This document shows positions 1 through 4,469 of a DNA stretch of 5,014 nucleotides, piece after piece. This stretch comes from Propionibacteriaceae bacterium (GTDB lineage: Bacteria > Actinomycetota > Actinomycetes > Propionibacteriales > Propionibacteriaceae). Under the pieces are notes generated by a model. That model saw nothing but the letters and a program-made list of their open reading frames with translations, was not told where the DNA came from and did no database searches. The stretch lies in contig DAIESZ010000354.1 of the NCBI GenBank assembly GCA_027346035.1, positions 1 to 5,014 on the forward strand, written 5' to 3'. Made by a program: the position numbers and the translations under genes. Position 1 is the stretch's first letter, and each line of letters opens with the position of its first letter.

Positions 1-325
1 ACCCGATGACGCCCATGATGATGTCGAGCAGGGTGTTCCTGACGCGACCGATCCGGTCGGCCAGGCCACCCATCAGGACGATGAACATGCCGGAGAACAG
101 GGCGGTGATCGAGACCGCGAGGTTCATCTGGTTAAGGCTCACCGCGGGGTTGGCGACCTGGTCGATCGGCGCGCCGTTGATGTCCGTGAGGATGCTGCGG
201 GCCACCGTGCCCACCGTGCCGGCGAACATCCAGAAGGTCAGCACGCCCAGCACGATGCCGAGCAGGAGCTTGTCGTTGCCCCGGAAGCCCTCGCTCGTTC
301 GCTCCCGTGCCGGCGCCGTGGTCAC
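1..325 (-). CDS. MFS transporter, DHA2-like, N-terminal part (runs off the left edge)
   Basis: This is the first 108 codons of a major facilitator superfamily permease. Reading starts at a GTG whose last bases overlap the stop of the upstream amidohydrolase (GTGA, 322-325), with a GGTGA ribosome-binding-like sequence six bases ahead, so the two genes are probably translationally coupled. After a short polar N-terminus there is a first membrane segment (about residues 19-42, KLLLGIVLGVLTFWMFAG) and a second (about 69-86). MFS motif A follows directly (GGLADRIGRV, residues 86-95), the loop that normally joins segments 2 and 3. The stretch LAVSITALFSGMFIV before motif A resembles DHA2-type (12 or 14 helix) drug and metabolite exporters. 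The outer loop between segments 1 and 2 is rather long (about 25 residues). Direction and substrate cannot be read from this part. Neighbour context suggests the amidohydrolase substrate or product. Confidence 0.88.
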   Translation of the reverse strand, partial: MTTAPARERTSEGFRGNDKLLLGIVLGVLTFWMFAGTVGTVARSILTDINGAPIDQVANPAVSLNQMNLAVSITALFSGMFIVLMGGLADRIGRVRNTLLDIIMGVIG

Positions 326-1545
326 GGCTGGTCACCGCCGAGGTAGGCCAGTGTCGCGACGACGATGGCCTCCGTGCCCGCATCCAGCGTCGGCTGGATC
401 GCCGGGGCGAAGTACGGGGAGTGGTTGGGGTAGCTGGGCTGGCCCGGAGCGGTCCCGCCCACCCCCCAGTAGGAGTAGGGGATGCCGAACGCGTCCGGGA
501 TGCGGCTGAAGTCCTCGCTGGCCGTGACCCGCCCGAGGTCCACGACCCGCTCGTCGCCGAAGTGCGCGCGGAAGGCGCGGGTCACCCGGTCGGTGACCGT
601 TGGGTCGTTGTCGGTGAGGGGGTACTGGTCGTAGTACTCGAACGTCGGCTCCTGGGGCGAGCCCGACGCCTCGCACTCCGCCCTGACGATGCGCTCGATG
701 CCGGCCAGGACGTGCTTGCGGACCTGCTCGTCGTAGGTGCGCACGTTGACGAGCAGGACGGCCCGGTCGGGGATGATGTTGCTCTTCGTGCCGGCCACGC
801 TGCTGCCGACCGTGACGACCGCGAACTCGCCGGGCTGGGTCTCGCGGGCCACGATGGTCTGCAGTCTCAGCACGATCGAGGCCGCGAGCACGACGGGGTC
901 GACGCTCAGGTGCGGCATCGAGCCGTGGGACCCCTTGCCGAAGACGGTGACCCGCACGCTGTCGCCTGCGGAGAGGACCGGACCCGGATGGGTGCCGACA
1001 CTGCCGGCCGCGTGGCTGAGCACGTGCTGAGCGAACGCGACGTCGGGCCGCGGAACCCGCTCCGTGAGCCCGTCGTCGAGCATGGCGCGACTCCCGGCGG
1101 CCGTCTCCTCGGCGGGCTGGAAGAGGGCGACGAACGTGCCGCTCCACGCATCCCGGTGGTCCGCGAGGAGCTGGGCCGCACCGAGCAGGCAGGTGATGTG
1201 CACGTCGTGACCGCATGCGTGGGAGATGCCGACGGTGCCGCCCGACTCGTCAGTCGCCGTGACCGTCGAGGCGTAGGGCAGCCCGGTCAGCTCCGTGACG
1301 GGGAGGGCGTCGATGTCGGCTCGGGTGAGCACCGTGGGCCCCGGGCCGTTGGCGAGGACGCCGACGACCCCGCCGCCGACGCTCTGGAGGGCGTAGCCGA
1401 AGTCCGTGAGGCGCCGGGTGATCTCCGCGACGGTCTGCCCCTCCTGCCCGCTGAGCTCGGGATGCGCGTGGAACTGCTGGTACAGCGGCTCCTGCCAGGC
1501 GCGTGTCCGGGCGATCCCGGCCAGGACGTTCTCGGTTGCTGACAT
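322..1545 (-). CDS. M20-family amidohydrolase / metallo-carboxypeptidase (M20D-like)
   Basis: A full-length (407 aa) cytosolic zinc-type hydrolase of the M20 peptidase family, the group that includes hippurate hydrolases, N-acyl-amino-acid amidohydrolases and indole-acetyl-amino-acid hydrolases. It should cleave an amide bond to a small carboxylic or amino acid; the exact substrate is not evident. The family N-terminal signature HAHPELSGQEG is at residues 26-36. Metal ligands are visible as Cys111 and His113 in ACGHDVH, Glu146/Glu147 in PAEE, His174 in FAQHV, and His375 in the C-terminal NHSP. GKGSHGSMPH (204-212) is the dimerisation-domain histidine region, and SEDFS (343-347) is a further family motif. 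No signal peptide is seen. I chose the ATG at 1545 because GAGGAG (1551-1556) lies five bases upstream; the in-frame GTG at 1551 overlaps that site and is unlikely. The stop overlaps the GTG of the MFS transporter gene, implying one operon. Confidence 0.93.
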   Translation of the reverse strand: MSATENVLAGIARTRAWQEPLYQQFHAHPELSGQEGQTVAEITRRLTDFGYALQSVGGGVVGVLANGPGPTVLTRADIDALPVTELTGLPYASTVTATDESGGTVGISHACGHDVHITCLLGAAQLLADHRDAWSGTFVALFQPAEETAAGSRAMLDDGLTERVPRPDVAFAQHVLSHAAGSVGTHPGPVLSAGDSVRVTVFGKGSHGSMPHLSVDPVVLAASIVLRLQTIVARETQPGEFAVVTVGSSVAGTKSNIIPDRAVLLVNVRTYDEQVRKHVLAGIERIVRAECEASGSPQEPTFEYYDQYPLTDNDPTVTDRVTRAFRAHFGDERVVDLGRVTASEDFSRIPDAFGIPYSYWGVGGTAPGQPSYPNHSPYFAPAIQPTLDAGTEAIVVATLAYLGGDQP

Positions 1546-1550
1546 CGGCA

Positions 1551-1556
1551 CTCCTC
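1551..1556 (-). promoter_or_regulatory. Ribosome binding site fixing the amidohydrolase start
   Basis: GAGGAG on the minus strand, five bases (TGCCG) before the ATG at 1545. It excludes the GTG at 1551 as the start because that codon's first base is part of the site, and so shortens the protein by two residues. Confidence 0.75.
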
Positions 1557-1669
1557 ATCGAGCGAGCGTGTGCACCCCAGTTGACTCATCGTAGGCGCCG
1601 AATCGCCGGGCGCGTGGACCTTTGCCCCGTGTGGGGGACGACGTCCGGATCAGGTCAGCTTGGGGCGTT

Positions 1670-1696
1670 TTGACTCTCGGGGCATTCCCAGATAAC
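1670..1696 (+). promoter_or_regulatory. Candidate sigma-70-type promoter for the secreted-protein gene
   Basis: TTGACT (1670-1675) is a close match to a -35 hexamer. The AT-richer GATAAC (1691-1696) follows after 15 bases; shifting two bases to TAACGC gives a 17-base spacing but a poorer -10. The implied leader to the ATG at 1838 would be about 130 bases, which is long. It stands out because the surrounding DNA is so GC-rich, but it is only a candidate. Confidence 0.28.
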
Positions 1697-1823
1697 GCCT
1701 TCCGGCTGGCAGTTCGCTGGCAATCGCCGTGCGCCGCGTATCGGGCGTGGGGCTACGTCCCTCCTTCCCGTGGCGCGGCTGCTGCCTCGCCGGGCGAGAC
1801 AACCGCCTCGCCACCCTCCATGA

Positions 1824-1829
1824 GAAAGG
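1824..1829 (+). promoter_or_regulatory. Ribosome binding site choosing the second ATG of the secreted protein
   Basis: GAAAGG sits eight bases before the ATG at 1838. The upstream in-frame ATG at 1820 has only a pyrimidine-rich CCACCCTCC in front of it, and starting there would add six residues (MRKAQP) before the signal peptide. Confidence 0.6.
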
Positions 1830-1837
1830 CTCAACCG

Positions 1838-2317
1838 ATGAAGGCAACCGTCACGCGCACCCTCCTCGCCGCCACCGCAGCGCTCGGGGCTCTTGGGCTC
1901 GGGGCCACCTCCGCGTCCGCGGCGGCCGCGCCAGAGACCGTGCACCTGACCCAGGACGTCACGGGCCAGGTCTTCCCCTGCTCGAACGGCGATCTGACGA
2001 TCGACTCCGGCTCCATCTCGATCGTCGTCCAGGACGTCGTCGATGGCAACGGAGTGTGGCACGCGACCTTTACCCTGACCCCGGACCACGTGATGCTGAG
2101 CGATGGCGCCGGCAACCACTACTCCCTCGCCGGGGCGTCGTGGTGGGGTGGCAAGGCGTACGACGAGAACACCCCTCTCGTCTACACGGAGACCGACCAC
2201 TTCGTGATCCACGGGGCCGGGGGCGTCTACGGGAATGTGCAGTACACCGCCCACGCATCGGTCAACGGTGCGTCCTTCGCCTTCGACAAGAGCAGCTGCC
2301 AGCTGCCGGAGGGCTGA
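1838..2317 (+). CDS. Small secreted protein of unknown function, with signal peptide and two cysteines
   Basis: A 159-aa protein that I cannot assign to a named family. It opens with a classical Sec signal peptide: MKATVTRTLL basic start, Ala/Leu/Gly-rich hydrophobic core (about residues 9-23), and an ATSASA|AAAPE signal peptidase I site near residue 28. The mature part of about 130 residues has exactly two cysteines, Cys48 (FPCSNGD) and Cys154 (KSSCQLPEG), near its two ends, suggesting one disulfide closing the fold. The rest alternates hydrophobic and polar residues with many Thr, Ser, Val and Gly, typical of a beta-sandwich (SISIVVQDVV, WHATFTLTP, HFVIHGAGG, VQYTAHASV). There are no membrane segments after the signal, no lipobox and no LPXTG anchor, so it is probably released. 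The overall layout resembles small secreted beta-rich hypothetical proteins of actinomycetes, a resemblance from memory. It is the only plus-strand gene here and is transcribed alone, converging on the reductase. Confidence 0.85.
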   Translation: MKATVTRTLLAATAALGALGLGATSASAAAAPETVHLTQDVTGQVFPCSNGDLTIDSGSISIVVQDVVDGNGVWHATFTLTPDHVMLSDGAGNHYSLAGASWWGGKAYDENTPLVYTETDHFVIHGAGGVYGNVQYTAHASVNGASFAFDKSSCQLPEG

Positions 2318-2327
2318 ACCAGCACGG

Positions 2328-2342
2328 CGCCGCCGGGCGGCG
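2328..2342 (+). repeat. Short GC hairpin just after the secreted-protein stop
   Basis: CGCCGCC and GGCGGCG are perfect complements separated by one G, so a 5-6 bp stem with a small loop can form 10 bases after the stop codon. It may help the larger hairpin that follows, though such dyads also arise by chance at this GC content. Confidence 0.35.
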
Positions 2343-2347
2343 ACCAC

Positions 2348-2392
2348 GACGCGGCGAGCGTCCCGGAGTGAGGCCGGGGCGCCCGCCGCGTC
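2348..2392. terminator. Long GC-rich hairpin between convergent genes, probable bidirectional terminator
   Basis: GACGCGGCG (2348-2356) pairs perfectly with CGCCGCGTC (2384-2392). After one A/C mismatch (2357/2383), GCGTCCCGG (2358-2366) pairs with CCGGGGCGC (2374-2382) with a single wobble position. That gives about 18 base pairs around a seven-base loop (AGTGAGG). The hairpin lies 30 bases after the secreted-protein stop and five bases after the reductase stop on the other strand, so it can end transcripts from both sides. No T-run follows on either strand, which is common for actinomycete terminators. Confidence 0.75.
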
Positions 2393-2397
2393 CGAAA

Positions 2398-3369
2398 CTA
2401 GTTGCGGCTCAGCCGCTCTCGCATCGCGGTGACGAACGTCTGGGAGGCGGAGACGGGGCGGAAGGCCCGGGCGGCGGCGGTGAGTGCCTCCTGCGCCTCA
2501 GGACCGAGGTCGACCTCGGCCGCCGCAACGTTGAACTCCAGCTGTTCGACGCTGGACGCGCCGGGGATGACAACCACGTTGGGCAGGCCGAGGAGCCAGG
2601 CCAAGGCGGCCTGTGCCGGTTCGATGCCGTGGGCATCGGCAACCTGCCGCAGCGTCTCGATGAGGGGCTCGGCCCGACGGAGGTTCTCCGTGCCGAAGAG
2701 CGCGTTGGCCGCACGCACGCCGCCCGGTCGGTGGTCGACCGAGTAGCGACCGCCCAGCAGGCCCTGTGCCAGCGGGCTGTAGGCGATGACCATCCGGTCC
2801 TCGCGGGCCGCGAACGGCACGAGGTCGTCGAGCGGGCCGGGATGGGCCAGGGAGAACTGCACCTGGTTGCTCACGACCGGCTGCCCGAGGGCCTCGTCCG
2901 CCTTGCGCCAGCGGTCGAGCGAGTAGTTCGACACCCCGACGGCGCCGATCCGGCCCTCCTCGAGCAGGGTGCGCATCCCGGGCATGATGACTGTGTCCCG
3001 CACGATGGGGTGGGGCTGGTGCACCTGGTAGAGCGGGATCCGGCTCAGCTGCAGCCGCCGGGCGCTGCCGTCCTCGCGCCGTCGCACCACCGGCGGGAAC
3101 GGCGCCACCGGGAAGAGCTTGCTGGCGACGACGACCTCGTCGCGATCCTCGCCGAGAGCCGAGCCGAGGATGCGCTCGCTCCGGCCGAAACCATAGATCT
3201 CCGCGGTGTCGAAGAGGGTCACCCCCAGCTGGCGCGCCCGTTTGACGATCTGGACGGCGATGTCCGAGGCGTAGTCCCCGCCATAGCCCCACTCGCGCGA
3301 GCCGAACTGCCACGTCCCCAGTCCGACCCTGCTGACCTCGCCGAGTCCCGGCACCTGCACATATCTCAT
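2398..3369 (-). CDS. Aldo/keto reductase family oxidoreductase
   Basis: A complete 323-aa NAD(P)H-dependent aldo/keto reductase, a soluble TIM-barrel enzyme that reduces carbonyl groups. The catalytic tetrad is visible: Asp54 and Tyr59 in FDTAEIYG, Lys84 in VVASKLF, and His117 in YQVHQPHP. Other family landmarks are GLGTWQFG (16-23), GVSNYSLDRW (145-154), NQVQFSL (168-174), AYSPLAQGLLGG (196-207) and the cofactor-binding stretch VIPGASSVEQLEFN (267-280). The residue after the catalytic His-containing VH is Gln, where many relatives have Trp. I prefer the ATG at 3369 because MRYVQVPGLGEVSR is where such proteins usually begin. A TTG at 3387 is in frame and open, and the only purine-rich site (GAGG, 3382-3385) is 12 bases from the ATG, so the start is not certain. 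Substrate unknown. The gene stands alone, with terminator-like hairpins on both sides. Confidence 0.93.
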   Translation of the reverse strand: MRYVQVPGLGEVSRVGLGTWQFGSREWGYGGDYASDIAVQIVKRARQLGVTLFDTAEIYGFGRSERILGSALGEDRDEVVVASKLFPVAPFPPVVRRREDGSARRLQLSRIPLYQVHQPHPIVRDTVIMPGMRTLLEEGRIGAVGVSNYSLDRWRKADEALGQPVVSNQVQFSLAHPGPLDDLVPFAAREDRMVIAYSPLAQGLLGGRYSVDHRPGGVRAANALFGTENLRRAEPLIETLRQVADAHGIEPAQAALAWLLGLPNVVVIPGASSVEQLEFNVAAAEVDLGPEAQEALTAAARAFRPVSASQTFVTAMRERLSRN

Positions 3370-3408
3370 CCGTCGAGTCTGCCTCAACGTGGATGGGACG
3401 GGACGCCC

Positions 3409-3434
3409 GGGCTCGGCGCGGCCGGCCCGAGCCC
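3409..3434. repeat. 8-bp perfect inverted repeat in the reductase upstream region
   Basis: GGGCTCGG (3409-3416) and CCGAGCCC (3427-3434) flank a 10-base loop (CGCGGCCGGC). It lies 40-65 bases upstream of the reductase ATG, so it could be an operator or a leader hairpin. At this GC content a stem of this size is suggestive only. Confidence 0.4.
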
Positions 3435-3465
3435 TTCGCGTGCTCCCGGCCCGGACGGCGACCTC

Positions 3466-3501
3466 GGCGTATGCCGTGCCGCCGGCTGCCCGGCATACGC
3501 C
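3466..3501. repeat. 11-bp perfect inverted repeat upstream of the reductase
   Basis: GGCGTATGCCG (3466-3476) is the exact reverse complement of CGGCATACGCC (3491-3501), with 14 bases between. The arms contain GTAT/ATAC, so this is not just a GC-composition artefact. It lies about 100 bases upstream of the reductase start. It could be a regulator-binding dyad or a structured RNA element; no T-run follows on either strand, so it does not look like a standard terminator. Confidence 0.55.
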
Positions 3502-3537
3502 CGGTGTCGTCGGCTGCCTGGACCCGAAAGGGGTCCC

Positions 3538-3573
3538 GAGAGAAACGGCCCGCCCCCCGAGGGGGACGGGCCG
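3538..3573 (-). terminator. Intrinsic terminator for leftward transcription
   Basis: On the minus strand, CGGCCCG-T-CCCC, a CTCG loop and the complementary GGGG-G-CGGGCCG form a 12-bp stem (3546-3573), with one G-U wobble (3553/3566). TTTCTCTC follows immediately (3538-3545). The wobble pairs only in the minus-strand RNA; it is a C/A mismatch on the plus strand, which supports leftward use. It lies 21 bases after the stop of the phosphatase remnant and presumably now ends the PAP2-DedA transcript. Confidence 0.82.
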
Positions 3574-3594
3574 CCACCTGCCCGTACTCGGGGG

Positions 3595-3843
3595 TCAGGG
3601 CAGGTAGTACGTGGGGTTGGGCAGCTTGACCGCGCGGTCGGCGTAGCCGCCCTTGAGGTCACTGAACTGGTCGCCGAAGTTGGCGACGATGTCGTAGGCC
3701 CCGAAGCCGCTCGACTCGATGTATCGGCGCGTCTGCGACTTGTACTCGATCGTCGTGCACTTCGCCGTGGCGCAGGTGATGTACGTCGGCTGCGCTCCCG
3801 ACGCCCACTTCGTGAAGTAGAACGCGTCCGAGACGGTGCCTTC
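3595..3843 (-). pseudogene. 3' remnant of a secreted HAD-family acid phosphatase
   Basis: Eighty-two in-frame codons ending at TGA (3595-3597) read as the C-terminus of actinomycete secreted HAD (class B-like) acid phosphatases. The signatures are YKSQTRRYIES (residues 34-44), DIVANFGDQFSDLKGG (51-66) and the closing KLPNPTYYLP. GDQFSD holds HAD motif IV (Asp58, Asp62), which binds the metal ion; Cys24 and Cys29 fit an extracytoplasmic protein. Missing are the signal peptide, the DxDxT nucleophile motif I and motifs II-III, well over half of the usual protein. There is no ATG, GTG or TTG in this frame within the remnant. The frame stays open into the DedA gene but there reads as Arg/Ser-rich nonsense. 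The preserved frame and sequence, plus its own terminator, suggest a recent truncation. It overlaps the DedA stop by two bases in another frame. Confidence 0.82.
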
Positions 3844-4465
3844 AGCCGTGGTCCTCGGCGGCCTCGCGCCTGCGCTTGCGGAGGTGCCAGACGACGAAAG
3901 CCACCACGACGATGAGCAGGACCACCGCGGCGGCCCCTTCGCCGAGCCACTTCTCCACCCGGGCGTAGGAGTTGCCCGCCAGGTAGCCCGCCGTGACGAC
4001 CGTCGCCCCCCAGGCGATGCCGCCCGTCGCGTTCCAGGCGAGAAACGTGGGGTAATGCATCTTCGACATGCCGGCCAGGGCCGGCATGACGGCGCGGAAG
4101 AACGCCGTCCAGCGGCCCAGGAACACCGCGCTGCCGCCCCGGCGGGCGAGGGTGTCCTGAGCCCTTTCCAGTCGGTCGCGGTGGCGGGCGAGTGGCTTCA
4201 GGCCGAGCAGCCGCGGGCCGGCGTGCTTGCCGACCTCGAAGCCGACGGTGTCGCCGACGATGGCCGCCGCGATGACGATGGCGAGGACGATCGGGTAGGA
4301 CACGTGGCCCAGGCTGGCGGCCACGCCCCCGAGGATCGCCACGGTCTCACCGGGCACGACGAAGCCGATGAAGAGGGCGTCCTCGGCGAAGACGACGACG
4401 GCCACGACGAGGTACACGACCCAGGCGGGCTGTCCGAGGATTCGTTCGATGACGCTGGTCAGCAC
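3842..4465 (-). CDS. DedA-family membrane protein (candidate lipid flippase)
   Basis: A 207-aa integral membrane protein of the DedA/SNARE-associated (PF09335-type) family. Some members translocate lipids such as undecaprenyl phosphate or phosphatidylethanolamine across the membrane. A first hydrophobic segment (about 15-27) leads into AEDALFIGFVVPGET (27-41), the acidic and PGE/T motif of the first re-entrant loop. Another membrane span follows (57-74), then GDTVGFEVGK (71-80). The basic family motif GRWTAFFRAVMPALAGMSKM (117-136) contains Arg118, Arg124 and Pro128. Two last spans (about 143-163 and 178-194) end in a basic cytosolic tail. Length is normal for the family. The start is a GTG four bases after the PAP2 stop, with no clear ribosome-binding site, so translation is probably coupled to PAP2. 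Its stop touches the phosphatase remnant. Family assignment is secure; the transported lipid is inferred. Confidence 0.92.
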   Translation of the reverse strand: MLTSVIERILGQPAWVVYLVVAVVVFAEDALFIGFVVPGETVAILGGVAASLGHVSYPIVLAIVIAAAIVGDTVGFEVGKHAGPRLLGLKPLARHRDRLERAQDTLARRGGSAVFLGRWTAFFRAVMPALAGMSKMHYPTFLAWNATGGIAWGATVVTAGYLAGNSYARVEKWLGEGAAAVVLLIVVVAFVVWHLRKRRREAAEDHG

Positions 4466-4469
4466 AGGA

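Larger units (their letters stand above)
1546..1837. other. Divergent intergenic region
   Basis: Roughly 290 bases lie between the leftward amidohydrolase and the rightward secreted-protein gene, and should hold both promoters. No convincing gene is seen. For the leftward gene, TACGAT (1588-1593, minus strand) is a reasonable -10 about 43 bases from the start, but no good -35 precedes it. Small dyads are present: CCCC-GTGT-GGGG (1625-1636) and CTCGC-CGG-GCGAG (1786-1798). GCTGGCA occurs twice, at 1705-1711 and 1716-1722, exactly 11 bases apart. An open frame upstream of 1838 could be read as an N-terminal extension of the secreted protein, but its composition is not protein-like. Confidence 0.6.
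3370..3594. other. Hairpin-rich intergenic region upstream of the reductase
   Basis: No gene is supported here. Reading leftwards from the phosphatase remnant, the region holds an intrinsic terminator (3538-3573), a small hairpin with arms GGACCC/GGGTCC (3520-3525/3531-3536), a perfect 11-bp inverted repeat (3466-3501) and an 8-bp stem (3409-3434). I find no convincing -10/-35 pair for the reductase. If its promoter lies to the right of 3501, its leader RNA would carry the last two structures. Confidence 0.6.

Noticed and set aside
307..1542. A 411-codon plus-strand open frame opposite the amidohydrolase
   Set aside because: It mirrors the amidohydrolase codon pattern and is Asp/Gly/Arg/Val-rich without motifs. 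The minus-strand reading has all M20 metal-ligand motifs and a good ribosome-binding site.
1625..1636. CCCC-GTGT-GGGG hairpin in the divergent intergenic region
   Set aside because: Only a four-base-pair stem, which is easily reached by chance at this GC content. No T-run or positional logic for a terminator.
1622..1837. An in-frame N-terminal extension of the secreted protein
   Set aside because: The extension would place about 70 residues before a textbook signal peptide. The GAAAGG site eight bases before the ATG at 1838 fits a start there.
3409..3573. A CRISPR array or dispersed repeat cluster suggested by the several dyads
   Set aside because: The dyads differ in sequence and spacing, and there are no regularly spaced direct repeats or spacers. 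One is best explained as a terminator.
1729..3915. A 728-codon open frame on the plus strand
   Set aside because: It runs out of frame through the secreted-protein gene, then antisense through the reductase and the phosphatase remnant. It is Arg/Gly/Pro-rich with no recognisable domain. Long antisense frames are expected in DNA with G/C-biased third positions.
3384..3950. A 188-codon minus-strand open frame covering the phosphatase remnant
   Set aside because: It is an Arg/Ser/Pro-rich shifted reading of the same DNA. The neighbouring frame ending at 3595 carries the recognisable HAD phosphatase C-terminus.
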